From NCBI GenBank assembly GCA_026713245.1, contig JAPOOU010000075.1, positions 1 through 34,465 on the forward strand: a DNA stretch of 34,465 bases, read 5' to 3'. Source of the DNA: Chloroflexota bacterium. GTDB lineage: Bacteria; Chloroflexota; Anaerolineae; Aggregatilineales; Phototrophicaceae. Below the pieces are notes generated by a model that was given only the letters and a program-made list of their open reading frames with translations, was not told the origin of the DNA and made no database searches. The translations under genes were made by a program, and so were the position numbers. Positions 6,998-14,652 of the stretch are shown here, piece after piece (the stretch's first letter is position 1; the number at the start of each line of letters is the position of its first letter).

Positions 6998-8560
6998 TCA
7001 CTCCGCAACAAGCGCTTCTTGACGAACGGAAAACTGTTCGACCAGATGATACAGGCGCAGCAAAAACTCACGCGGCTTTTCAGCCTTGCGCATGGGGCGC
7101 TGCCGCATCAATGTCAGGAAAGGCGTGTTCAAGGCGCTCTCGCTGATGATCTGGTTGAATTGATTGACAAAGGCGTTGTACTGCATGATCACGGCATTGA
7201 GATATTCGTCTTCTTCTGTGGCTCGCCACATCTCGCAAGCAGCCAGCAATGCCTCCATCCAGTGGAGCATGGCGCCCATTTTGTATCGGTGTTCCGGATC
7301 GGTGGTCAGCTTGCGCGAGCCAAGTTCGTCAAAGAGCGATTGCATGGCCGCGACCACCGCGCGCGCGTCAAGATTGATGGGCAGGTCCAGGTCCTCAATA
7401 TACTTTGCGTAATCAAAGAAGTCGGGATTGCGCAGTTTGCGCGAGCGCGCGCGAATCTGATCGCCGGCCCCCGACATGGCGCTGCCCCCGCGCAAGATGG
7501 ACAGGCGTTCCTCGACGTTGGCGCGGCGGGCCGCCCCCAGGTAGCGCTTCATATGTTTGGCGGTCATCAGGGTGTTGATGGTGTAATGGCCGTCAAATAC
7601 GGGCAGGACAAACGATTCGATGGTATTGCGACCGATGACGGATTCCGCCAGAAAACCCTTGGAACCGACCACCAGCAGGTTCTGCCCCAGCAGTTCGTTG
7701 GCGCGCATCAATAACCAGGACTTGAGCATGACGCCGTGGAATTGCAGGAAGCTGCCCGCGCTGAATGCCAGGGCGCGATAATAGATGAAATTGAGCACTG
7801 CGCCTTGCAGCACCAGGTTATACATCTGTCGCAGGACGTTGCTGAAGTTGATCGGGTTCTCGTTGAATATGCGTTTTTTGGACAAGTGCTCAATGCCGGC
7901 TGGTATGGCTTCGTTGATCAGCTTGATACCGACGTAGGCGCACTGGTACTTGCTGGGCATCGCCATCCGCTGCAGGATTTGCAGGCCGTGCCCGGCCTTT
8001 CCCAAGAGCCGTCCGGGACCGTCAATATCGAAGGTGGTCAGCACCATTTTGCGCAAAACGTGGGTCTCCAGGCGTTCCCAGTTCTTGCAACTGCTCTGCG
8101 GCACCAGGAAGATCGAAAGCGAACGCGGTCCGCTGGAATCCGGATCAATCTTGGCGACGATGGTGTGATAATCGGCATGGTAGGAGTTATTGATCAGCCA
8201 CTTGCGGCCCTTGATGTGATAATCCACGCAGTCGGGATCGTCGTTGAGCGGCGTGGCGACGGTCTTCGCGCTCAAGAGGTCGGACCCGATCTCTTCTTCG
8301 GTCCAGCCCAGGGTGAACAAGCTGTCCTTCAGGTCTTCGGCGATCTCGTCTTCGCCGGCCGCGATAACTGTCATCCAGGCCAGCATGCTGGCGCCGGCGG
8401 CGATCATCAAGTCCGGTTCGTCGCCGTAAAGCTCGGCGCCGACTTGAAGCGACTTGTGCATATCGAAGTCTGGTAAAAGCGCATCGTACAAGTGGTGGAT
8501 TGACTCGCGCAACTTGTCAAAATCCACGATAGCGCCGAATCTCGAATCGTCTACGAACAT
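6998..8560 (-). CDS. Acyl-CoA dehydrogenase-like flavoprotein (paralogue 2)
   Basis: This 520-residue protein is the tandem partner of the preceding entry, with the same layout: helical N-terminal domain, middle domain with 'WTEEEIGSDL' and 'YHIKGRKWLINNSYHADYH', then the C-terminal helical domain. Here the motif is EIGSD, closer to the textbook acyl-CoA dehydrogenase sequence than in paralogue 1. The ORF track begins at a TTG five codons upstream. I prefer the ATG at 8560 because 'MFVDDSRFGAIVDF' then aligns with 'MDIVKDREFGDIIDY' of the paralogue and because a strong promoter lies at the right distance (8596-8624). The gene pair probably forms one transcript, with 194 bp between them. Two related subunits may make a hetero-oligomer, or they may act on different chain lengths; the sequence cannot decide. 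Confidence 0.82.
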   Translation of the reverse strand: MFVDDSRFGAIVDFDKLRESIHHLYDALLPDFDMHKSLQVGAELYGDEPDLMIAAGASMLAWMTVIAAGEDEIAEDLKDSLFTLGWTEEEIGSDLLSAKTVATPLNDDPDCVDYHIKGRKWLINNSYHADYHTIVAKIDPDSSGPRSLSIFLVPQSSCKNWERLETHVLRKMVLTTFDIDGPGRLLGKAGHGLQILQRMAMPSKYQCAYVGIKLINEAIPAGIEHLSKKRIFNENPINFSNVLRQMYNLVLQGAVLNFIYYRALAFSAGSFLQFHGVMLKSWLLMRANELLGQNLLVVGSKGFLAESVIGRNTIESFVLPVFDGHYTINTLMTAKHMKRYLGAARRANVEERLSILRGGSAMSGAGDQIRARSRKLRNPDFFDYAKYIEDLDLPINLDARAVVAAMQSLFDELGSRKLTTDPEHRYKMGAMLHWMEALLAACEMWRATEEDEYLNAVIMQYNAFVNQFNQIISESALNTPFLTLMRQRPMRKAEKPREFLLRLYHLVEQFSVRQEALVAE

Positions 8561-8595
8561 ATAGATCTGTTCCAACTGATCGTTAACAGCGGGCT

Positions 8596-8624
8596 AGTAT
8601 ACGATCATTTCCATTTCATAACAA
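8596..8624 (-). promoter_or_regulatory. Sigma-70-type promoter for the acyl-CoA dehydrogenase-like pair
   Basis: On the minus strand TTGTTA (8619-8624) and TATACT (8596-8601) are separated by exactly 17 bp. The expected start of transcription is near 8589, giving a leader of about 29 nt to the ATG at 8560. Confidence 0.65.
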
Positions 8625-8681
8625 TAGGTCGCCTGTCCGGCGCCATAAAGGAAAAATTTCACAAGCATCTATTGCTTACAA

Positions 8682-8695
8682 CACGTTGAAACGTG
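8682..8695. promoter_or_regulatory. 14-bp palindrome CACGTT-GA-AACGTG
   Basis: Perfect 6-bp arms around a 2-bp centre lie 13 bp past the stop of the KGPDC/HPS-like gene and about 60 bp upstream of the promoter at 8596-8624. It could be an operator or a weak terminator stem; no T-tract follows on the minus strand. Confidence 0.4.
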
Positions 8696-8707
8696 GCAAG
8701 CTACGAA

Positions 8708-9376
8708 TTATGCCTCGCGCACTGTCTTGACGATTTCGCGCAGTTGACGGTCGAAGTTGGGATCGGCCGCTTTGAATTCTTGCCCGCTGATCACCAGGGG
8801 CGCGCCAAAGACGACGATATCCGCGCCCATCCGCAGCGTCTGAATGGCCTGCGGCACACTCAAGCCGCCGACCGCTTGCACCGGGATATCAACCGCGTCC
8901 AGGATAGCGGGCAGATCATCAAGCGGGCTGAGCCCGGGGATCATATTACGCTCGTCGAAGCCGGTGTGCACGATGATATAGTCGGCGCCCATCTCTTGCG
9001 CCTGGCGCGCGCGGCCCGGTTTATCCGGGCAGAGCATGACATCGCACATGACCTGCTTGCCGTAGCGCCGCGCCATTTTGACCTGCTCGATGATGCTGGC
9101 GTCGTGGGCCTGACCCATGACGACCACCATGTCGCCGCCGGCTTTGAACATCATTTCCGCTTCCAGCCCGGCGCCATCCATGGTCTTGAGGTCCACGACA
9201 ATCGGCGTATCGGGGAAGGCTTCGCGGAAGGCGCGCACGGCGTGCAGGCCTTCGGCCAGCAGCAGCGGCGTACCGACTTCGAGCCAGTCAACGCCCGCTT
9301 TCACCGAAGCGCGGGCTAATGCCATCGCCTCTTCGAGGTCGATGACGTCAATTGAAATCTGGATCTTGGCGTCCAT
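8708..9376 (-). CDS. Hexulose-6-phosphate synthase / 3-keto-gulonate-6-phosphate decarboxylase-like
   Basis: This 222-residue TIM barrel belongs to the orotidine-phosphate-decarboxylase suprafamily, HPS/KGPDC branch. Members either condense formaldehyde with ribulose 5-phosphate or decarboxylate 3-keto-L-gulonate 6-phosphate; both need Mg2+. Seen: the 'DxKxxD' motif as 'VVDLKTMDG' (D62, K64, D67), the 'YIIVHTGFDER' strand, and the phosphate-binding 'QAVGGLS' and 'VVFGAPLV' loops near the C-terminus. The size is the family norm. The ATG at 9376 follows 'GAAGGAATAGCT'. It lies 23 bp after the dehydrogenase gene, so the two are co-transcribed. With a sugar dehydrogenase and a TIM-barrel isomerase upstream, decarboxylation of a keto-sugar acid phosphate is more likely than formaldehyde fixation, and no phosphohexuloisomerase partner is seen. 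Confidence 0.87.
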   Translation of the reverse strand: MDAKIQISIDVIDLEEAMALARASVKAGVDWLEVGTPLLLAEGLHAVRAFREAFPDTPIVVDLKTMDGAGLEAEMMFKAGGDMVVVMGQAHDASIIEQVKMARRYGKQVMCDVMLCPDKPGRARQAQEMGADYIIVHTGFDERNMIPGLSPLDDLPAILDAVDIPVQAVGGLSVPQAIQTLRMGADIVVFGAPLVISGQEFKAADPNFDRQLREIVKTVREA

Positions 9377-9399
9377 AGCTATTCCTTCATTCGCTTTGT

Positions 9400-10443
9400 C
9401 TAGGCGGGCAAAAGGACCGACTTGACGTTGTTGCCGGCTTCCATCTCTTCAAAGGCTTCGACCCAGTCGCCCAGGGGATATACGCCGCCGATAATCAGTT
9501 CCAGATCGATCTGCCCGGAAGACAGCAAGCCCAGGGCGCGCTCCCAGGTCGAATACAGGTGGCTGAAACTGCCTTGCAGCGTCACGGCCTTTTGCACCAA
9601 GGAGTCCAGGTTGAAGTTGAGCGGTTGCGGTCCCCAGCCGATTTTGGTGATGACGCCGTTGGGACGGACCATTTCCAGCGCCGATTGCAGGGCGATGCTG
9701 ACGCCGGTACAGTCGACGATCAGGTCGGCGCCGTAGCCGTCGCCCAGCGAGCGGACTAAATCGATGGGGTCGCCTTCGTCGATGTTGAGTGTCCTGGTCG
9801 CGCCGATCTGCTCCGCGATACCCAAGCGCTGTTTGTCGACATCAGTGCCGAGCATGATGATCTCGCTGGCGCCGCGCAGTTTGGCCACGAAGAGCGCCAT
9901 CATGCCGATGGGCCCGGGGCCTTGAATCACAACCGTGTCGCCCGGGCGCAGGGCCGGCGTCTTTTCCACCAGCGCGTTGTAGGCGACGCAAATCGGTTCG
10001 GTGAGCGCGGCGTATTCAAAGGGCACGTTGGCCGGGATGTGGTGGAGTATCCCTTGCCGGGCGGTTACGAAACGCGTGAAGGCCCCGTCGTAAAGAGCGC
10101 CGTAACCCAAGCGATGCGGGCATTGATTATAATCTCCCGCGTGGCAGAAGACACAGCTTTCGCAGATCTCGGCCGCTGTCTCGACGGCGACGCGGTCGCC
10201 GGCCTGGAAGCCTGTCACCGCGGCGCCGACGGCGGCGACAACGCCGCAGAATTCGTGCCCCAGCACAAGAGGCAGCTTGATCGTCCAACTCTGATGATCG
10301 CGCCACATGTGCAGGTCGCTGCCGCAGACGCCCGCTGCCCGCACGTCCACCACGACCTCGCCGGGACCGGGATCCGGCGGCTGCGCGATATTGCGGATCT
10401 CGACCTGTTTGTCCTCACGTCCGAACTTGACTAGGGCTTCCAT
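9400..10443 (-). CDS. Zinc-dependent alcohol/sugar dehydrogenase (MDR family)
   Basis: This 347-residue protein is a medium-chain dehydrogenase/reductase of the sorbitol/threonine-dehydrogenase type. It oxidises a secondary alcohol of a polyol, sugar acid or amino acid with NAD(P)+. Seen: catalytic zinc ligand Cys40 ('AGVCGSD'), His63-Glu64 ('LGHEFCG'), and the structural-zinc cysteines C94, C97, C100 and C108 ('CESCVFCHAGDYNQC'). A Rossmann fold follows with 'GPGPIGMMAL'. The ORF track carries 27 extra codons. I choose the ATG at 10443 because it has the ribosome site 'GGAGGATGGCGAC' and begins the family homology ('MEALVKFG'). It is 23 bp ahead of the HPS/KGPDC-like gene, which suggests it makes the keto-sugar that a later step uses. 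The substrate (L-gulonate, idonate, sorbitol or similar) is not fixed by sequence. Confidence 0.9.
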   Translation of the reverse strand: MEALVKFGREDKQVEIRNIAQPPDPGPGEVVVDVRAAGVCGSDLHMWRDHQSWTIKLPLVLGHEFCGVVAAVGAAVTGFQAGDRVAVETAAEICESCVFCHAGDYNQCPHRLGYGALYDGAFTRFVTARQGILHHIPANVPFEYAALTEPICVAYNALVEKTPALRPGDTVVIQGPGPIGMMALFVAKLRGASEIIMLGTDVDKQRLGIAEQIGATRTLNIDEGDPIDLVRSLGDGYGADLIVDCTGVSIALQSALEMVRPNGVITKIGWGPQPLNFNLDSLVQKAVTLQGSFSHLYSTWERALGLLSSGQIDLELIIGGVYPLGDWVEAFEEMEAGNNVKSVLLPA

Positions 10444-10457
10444 GTCGCCATCCTCCG

Positions 10458-10600
10458 CTAATGTTGGGCTGCTCGCCACTCCGCCATAGTCTTGCTGCCT
10501 TTGCTTTTGTTGCAGTGCGTACATAGCAGCTGCAAGTCATCGGGGTGGTCGTTGCTTCCTTCTATTTGCCCGAGGGCGGCAGCAGCTTTTCTCCCGCGTC
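10458..10600 (-). pseudogene. HNH-endonuclease C-terminal remnant
   Basis: Reading the minus strand in a frame not listed in the ORF track, the end of the fragment is 'NDHPDDLQLLCTHCNKSKG' followed by 'SKTMAEWRAAQH' and a TAG at 10458-10460. 'DDLQLLCTHCNKSKG' is the typical end of HNH nuclease domains (the N-LQ-LLC-xxCNxxKG block that binds zinc and closes the beta-beta-alpha fold). Upstream the frame is open only for about 22 more codons inside the 3' end of the RhuM-family gene, without a start codon and without the first HNH histidine pair, then meets a TGA. It is therefore a leftover tail of a lost HNH gene, probably from the same mobile island as the RhuM-family gene. Confidence 0.7.
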
Positions 10601-11581
10601 TCGCAAGCGCCGTGCGAATTCTTCTTCAGAAAGCCTTTCCTCTCGCATTGATCGCTCTCGATAGGCTTCATACTCTTGCCTGACGCGCGACTTCATAGCG
10701 TCGTGCGAAACTTTGCCAGCGTTTTGAAGCAATGGCATCTCGTTTAACTGGCTGATGAACTGATCAAGCTTCTTTACCCAATCCCTCATATACATCGGTC
10801 GCTGATCGACAACTTGCAATTCCGCAAATGACAAGAATTGCTCAACCAGCAAATTCAGGCGCTTCAATTCTATCGCTTCCAGGTAATTCTTGGCGACGAA
10901 GGCGTCTCGGATGGTCATCGTATCGCGCTTCCAGGTAGTTAAGCCCATGTTCAGCTTCTCGCTGCCGACGCGCTCCAAAATGAGTTCGGCGGCGGTGTGA
11001 CCATGAATCGCGTAATGGAACTTGTTTTGCACAGTCGCAAAGAATTGCTTCGCCACGGGGTTGCCCGATTGATAGTCGATGCTGGTGGCGAAGACATCGC
11101 GGACTTTGCGATAGAAGTTGTATTCTGAACCGCGGATATTGCGTATCCGCTGTTCCAGTTCTTCAAAGTAGTTGGAGCCACCATGCGCCAGCCGATCGTC
11201 GTCCATCACGAAGCCCTTGACGATCAATTCGCGCAATTGTTTGGTCGCCCAAATGCGAAACTGCGTCCCACGATAGGAATTTACCCGATAGCCGACCGAG
11301 ATAATCATGTCGAGATTATAATGAGCTATTTCGCGGGAAACTCTGCGGCCGCCTTCGAATTGAACTCGGAAGAAATACTTCCGAGTTGGGTCAACCGGCA
11401 ATTCGCCCTCTGTATATATGTTTTTGATATGGCCACTGATGTTTCTGGTTGTGACCTGTAGCAGTTCCGCCATATCACGCTGACTGAGCCAAAGACTTTC
11501 GTCTCGATACAGCACTTCTAAGCGAGTTTCACCATCTGCGGTTTGATAGAGCAGAATGTGATTATCACCGGCCAAGTTCAT
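10562..11581 (-). CDS. RhuM-family protein
   Basis: This 339-residue protein matches the virulence RhuM family, common on genomic islands and plasmids and sometimes near toxin-antitoxin or restriction genes; its biochemical role is not established. Seen: an N-terminal strand start 'HILLYQTADGE', the DNA-binding-like segment 'LWLSQRDMAELLQVTTRNISGHIKNI' (split here: helix-turn-helix like), and 'YNLDMIISVGYRVNSYRGTQFRIWAT', which is the family's best conserved block. A charged helical tail follows. The track begins with a TTG at 11596 and another ATG is at 11590; I prefer the ATG at 11581 because 'GGAGACC' sits just before it. The gene interrupts the sugar-enzyme genes on both sides and its codons look less GC-rich, which suggests transfer. 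An HNH remnant overlaps its 3' end in another frame. Confidence 0.85.
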   Translation of the reverse strand: MNLAGDNHILLYQTADGETRLEVLYRDESLWLSQRDMAELLQVTTRNISGHIKNIYTEGELPVDPTRKYFFRVQFEGGRRVSREIAHYNLDMIISVGYRVNSYRGTQFRIWATKQLRELIVKGFVMDDDRLAHGGSNYFEELEQRIRNIRGSEYNFYRKVRDVFATSIDYQSGNPVAKQFFATVQNKFHYAIHGHTAAELILERVGSEKLNMGLTTWKRDTMTIRDAFVAKNYLEAIELKRLNLLVEQFLSFAELQVVDQRPMYMRDWVKKLDQFISQLNEMPLLQNAGKVSHDAMKSRVRQEYEAYRERSMREERLSEEEFARRLRDAGEKLLPPSGK

Positions 11582-11695
11582 GGTCTCCATTACCAAACCG
11601 CCGCATCATTGTAGCATATTTGTTCGAAATCAGCAGATGAATCCGACCATCCAGACCTTGCAGCCAGCATATTTGGCTTAGCTCACGTAGTTTCC

Positions 11696-12586
11696 CTACG
11701 TGAAATACTTGTCGCGCATCGTTTTGAGAAAATCGATCGACGCTCGCATTTCTTCCATGCCGTTCATGCCATCCTCAATGCTGACCCAGCCAGTGTAGCC
11801 GACATCGCTCAGAATCCGAAATATCGCGTCGTAGTCGTTGAGGCCCTGACCCGTGACGCCGTGCTGCAAGCCTTCAAAATAGCCAATGCTGCCGTCGCTC
11901 CCGCGCAGGTCTTCCAGCGTGTAACCCGGTGCGAGAAAGCGGTCGCTGGCGTGCATGCTGACCACGCGGTCGGCGACGGCGCGCAGCAATTCGACGGGAT
12001 CATCGCCGGCGACGATTGCGTTGGACGGGTCGTATTGGACGCCGAAATGCTCGCGCTCGGGGATGGCGTTCAGCAGATCGAGGAAAACGTCCATCTTCTG
12101 CGCGAACTCCGGATATTTCCAGAATCCGTCCTTATAGTGGTTCTCCAGGCCCAGCACGATATTGTGCTTCCGCGCTACCGGCAGCACTTCTTTAATGCAT
12201 TCGACCACCCACTCCAGGCCCTGTTCGCGGCTGACATCGGGGTAACGTTGCCCGCTGAGTACGCGACATACCGCGCCGTCGCCGCCCAGCAGTTTCGTAA
12301 TGCGGATCATCCGCGCTTCTTTGTCCACGGCTTTGGCGCGTTCCTCCGCGTCGGGGTGGGTGAAGTCGGGCGAGCAGCAGAGCATGGGCATGGCGAAGCC
12401 GGCTCCGGCGATGGCGTCGCCCAACTCGCGGATATAGCTGTCATCAAGACTAGTGAAGAAGCCCTCGTACATTTCCAGTCCATCGGCGCCTAATGGCTTT
12501 GCCATCTCAATCCAGTCGAAGACGGTCATGCCGCCTTCATTCGAGATTTCCTCCAGGTAGCATTTGGGAAAAGCCGATATCTTCAT
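11696..12586 (-). CDS. Sugar phosphate isomerase/epimerase-like TIM barrel
   Basis: This 296-residue protein belongs to the xylose-isomerase-like TIM-barrel family (AP endonuclease 2 superfamily), which holds sugar isomerases, 3-epimerases, hydroxypyruvate isomerases and inosose dehydratases. These bind a divalent metal through Glu, Asp, His and Glu. Seen: 'IVLGLENHY' (a metal Glu on strand 5), 'FGVQYDPSNAI' (Asp), 'VVSMHASD' (His) and 'GWVSIEDGMNG' (Glu), in the right order. The track starts at a GTG at 12589; the next codon is an ATG at 12586, preceded by 'CAAGGACCGGTG', and I choose that. It is the first gene of the minus-strand sugar group. It may work with the dehydrogenase and KGPDC-like enzyme downstream, although RhuM-family and remnant DNA now separates them. 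Confidence 0.85.
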   Translation of the reverse strand: MKISAFPKCYLEEISNEGGMTVFDWIEMAKPLGADGLEMYEGFFTSLDDSYIRELGDAIAGAGFAMPMLCCSPDFTHPDAEERAKAVDKEARMIRITKLLGGDGAVCRVLSGQRYPDVSREQGLEWVVECIKEVLPVARKHNIVLGLENHYKDGFWKYPEFAQKMDVFLDLLNAIPEREHFGVQYDPSNAIVAGDDPVELLRAVADRVVSMHASDRFLAPGYTLEDLRGSDGSIGYFEGLQHGVTGQGLNDYDAIFRILSDVGYTGWVSIEDGMNGMEEMRASIDFLKTMRDKYFT

Positions 12587-12617
12587 CACCGGTCCTTGGT
12601 TTGTGGGGGATATGAGA

Positions 12618-13004
12618 TTAGGTGCCGCAGGCGCTCGAGATTATGATGCGGCTGCCCGGGCCGTTTTCCAGCGGCTGCACAAAGGAATCGCTCCAAGCGA
12701 TGCCGCGCGACTTCTCAGCTTTAAGCACCTCAAGGCGCTTGTCGCGATAGAATTGCTTGACCGTTTCGACATCGTCGGATGTTTCCAGGATCCATGTGGT
12801 CATGCCCAGGGCGCGGGGACGAAACAGGTCATACTCGACTGAGACAGTCTCGCCGTTGGGATAGAGCGGCGCCCACCAGTTTTCGATATCGTAACTGCAC
12901 TTGATATCGGCGATCAGGATTATCGCAGCGATAAACGTGACCGCGGCCCCGACCATCATAATTGTAGTCTTCAAGCAGCCTGCTTGGTTGCGAGTGGCTT
13001 CCAC
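12618..13004 (-). CDS. Small single-pass membrane or secreted protein, unknown
   Basis: I do not recognise this 128-residue protein. It has one hydrophobic segment at about residues 15-33 ('TIMMVGAAVTFIAAIILIA') after a short charged start. It is therefore either anchored in the membrane with about 90 residues outside, or secreted with an uncleaved signal. The outer part contains 'TTWILETSDDVETVKQFYRD', which reads like the small alpha-beta domains found in many Chloroflexota lipoproteins, and two Cys (one near the membrane, one in the tail 'SSACGT'). The start is a GTG at 13004; a shorter start at the internal ATG pair near residue 16 would cut into the hydrophobic segment. It lies 31 bp upstream of the isomerase-like gene and could be co-transcribed with it. 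Confidence 0.6.
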   Translation of the reverse strand: MEATRNQAGCLKTTIMMVGAAVTFIAAIILIADIKCSYDIENWWAPLYPNGETVSVEYDLFRPRALGMTTWILETSDDVETVKQFYRDKRLEVLKAEKSRGIAWSDSFVQPLENGPGSRIIISSACGT

Positions 13005-13191
13005 GATGCGTTTGGCCTTTCAGAAATCTGCGATCTGCGATTCGCTACGCGCCGCCGTGGCCGGCGATCGCGCGCTGCGACAGCCCTTTGACGCAGGGCT
13101 ACTGTGCGAGCTAAATCTTATCACAAAGGGCCTGAAATGCGATGGATTTTATTCAAACATGCACCTAAGCGGTCCGGGTTTTTTTCGTGTA

Positions 13192-13220
13192 TTGAAACCG
13201 GTAAACATCCATGATACCAT
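13192..13220 (+). promoter_or_regulatory. Candidate promoter of the GntR-LacI-type regulator gene
   Basis: TTGAAA (13192-13197) and TACCAT (13215-13220) are separated by 17 bp. The start of transcription would fall at about 13227, at the left edge of the palindrome at 13226-13249. Confidence 0.5.
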
Positions 13221-13225
13221 CAGAG

Positions 13226-13249
13226 ATTGTACATACATTTATGTACAAT
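13226..13249. promoter_or_regulatory. Perfect palindromic operator, 10-bp arms
   Basis: Arms ATTGTACATA (13226-13235) and TATGTACAAT (13240-13249) are exact reverse complements around the 4-bp centre CATT. The TTGTAC/GTACAA half-sites resemble operators of GntR-type regulators of the AraR kind. It lies 34 bp before the regulator's start codon and on top of the predicted transcription start, so autorepression is likely. This is inference from position and symmetry. Confidence 0.75.
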
Positions 13250-13283
13250 TCAAAAGTTCTATTTGCTTAGTTTATCGCTTTCT

Positions 13284-14456
13284 ATGCACGACAAACTCAA
13301 CGAAATTCGGCTTGACCACAGCAGCTTCATTTCATTGCATGTGCAGTTGCACAATCAATTGCGTCGTTTGATCGTATCGGAGCGATGGCGATACGGCGAG
13401 CGAATCCCCACCGAAACGCAATTGTCCAAGCACCTGGATATCAGCCGAACCACCGTGCGCATCGCCTTGCAGCGGATTGAAATCGAAGGCTTGATCAAAC
13501 GAACAGCGGGACGTGGCACCTTTGTCGATTACCAGCCCCAGGATCATGTCGCCAGCCGCTCCATCGGTTACCTCACCTGTAGTTTCCACAACGAGATTCA
13601 TACCAATATCCTAAACAGCGCCCAGACCGAATTGCGTTCTGCCGGCAATCAGGTGATATTCAGCAATTCACAAGATCGTGATGACGAAGCGCGTATATTG
13701 CAGCAATTGTTGGATGACAACGTGGGCGGCCTGATGCTCTGGGCGAACGCCAAACCCACGGATGTTACCAGATCCATCCTGTTGGAATACGAGCGCCGCA
13801 AGATTCCCATCGTCTTTATGGACCGCCCAATAGAAGGTATCCGAGCCGATTATGTATCGAGTGATAATTTCGGCGGCTCTTGTAATCTGGTTCATCATCT
13901 GATCGATTTAGGGCATCAGCATATCGTGCCATTGATGCCGAATATCGACGATCTCCATCCGGTCAATGAAAGGCATCGCGGCTATGTGACCGCCATTGAA
14001 GAGCGCGGAATGGCTGCCTATGCGCCCTGGAAAATCAACCCGCCGGCGCGCCACGAATTCCACGAGACCGATATCTACAGCTTGGTCGGCGAGCAGAGCC
14101 AGCAAATTATTGAGCAAGTTGAATGGCTTACCGATTCGGTAGTGCCCAAACCTACAGCGATCGTTTGCATAAACGATATTCTCGCGATTATCGCGATGAG
14201 CGCGCTGCGCAACCTTGGTTATGTCGTTCCCGACCATGTTTCGATTGTCGGTTTTGATGATATCAGCATGGCATCGCACATAGAGGTGCCGCTGACGACC
14301 GTATCACAGAACGCCTATGAATTGGGCAAGGTCGCCTCACAGATGCTGGTTGACCGCTTGCAAGGTCACGACGGGCCCCCGCGCTGTTTTCAAGTGCCGA
14401 CGATTATGCGAATCCGAAAATCTTCAGCCGAACCGGTGCTGGAGCAGTTGCGATAA
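13284..14456 (+). CDS. GntR-type regulator with LacI-like sensor domain
   Basis: This 390-residue transcription factor has an N-terminal GntR winged helix (residues about 12-80, 'HVQLHNQLRRLIVSERW', 'GERIPTETQLSKHLDISRTTVRIALQRIEIEGLIKR' in split view). It is joined to a periplasmic-binding-protein-like sugar sensor (about 95-380, with 'IPIVFMDRPI', 'HQHIVPLMP', 'PTAIVCINDILAI' and 'VSIVGFDDISMASH'). This is the AraR architecture: a repressor that lets go of DNA when it binds a sugar. The ORF track carries 19 extra codons; I choose the ATG at 13284 because the earlier one lies within the palindromic operator and the GntR domain begins soon after. It precedes the importer genes in the same direction, and a related half-site overlaps the ribosome site of the binding-protein gene, so it probably controls both. 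Confidence 0.92.
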   Translation: MHDKLNEIRLDHSSFISLHVQLHNQLRRLIVSERWRYGERIPTETQLSKHLDISRTTVRIALQRIEIEGLIKRTAGRGTFVDYQPQDHVASRSIGYLTCSFHNEIHTNILNSAQTELRSAGNQVIFSNSQDRDDEARILQQLLDDNVGGLMLWANAKPTDVTRSILLEYERRKIPIVFMDRPIEGIRADYVSSDNFGGSCNLVHHLIDLGHQHIVPLMPNIDDLHPVNERHRGYVTAIEERGMAAYAPWKINPPARHEFHETDIYSLVGEQSQQIIEQVEWLTDSVVPKPTAIVCINDILAIIAMSALRNLGYVVPDHVSIVGFDDISMASHIEVPLTTVSQNAYELGKVASQMLVDRLQGHDGPPRCFQVPTIMRIRKSSAEPVLEQLR

Positions 14457-14552
14457 CTGGAGCTACCCGCAACGATTTGGGGCTAGCCGACGCTATAGTT
14501 GAAAGGAGAGTCGCTATCGAAGATTTCAAGACACAGAAGCGTTGAGACCATT

Positions 14553-14571
14553 GGGCGCCGTCAACGCGCCC
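14553..14571 (+). terminator. Weak hairpin after the regulator gene
   Basis: GGGCGC (14553-14558) and GCGCCC (14566-14571) form a 6-bp stem with a 7-nt loop, about 100 bp past the regulator stop. Only a short T-containing run follows, so termination would be partial at best. Confidence 0.35.
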
Positions 14572-14588
14572 GTCATTTGTAGGCGAGT

Positions 14589-14634
14589 GTTTGCGCCGCC
14601 TCCGAATGACAAACCAATTTCGGAGTTGGCAAAC
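14589..14634 (+). promoter_or_regulatory. Leader hairpin before the binding-protein gene
   Basis: GTTTGC (14589-14594) pairs with GCAAAC (14629-14634), and inside it CTCCGAA (14600-14606) pairs with TTCGGAG (14619-14625). The nested arms make a 46-nt stem-loop in the presumed leader of the binding-protein transcript. It may stabilise the messenger or help regulate it. Confidence 0.5.
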
Positions 14635-14652
14635 GCAAATCTTTAGTGATTA

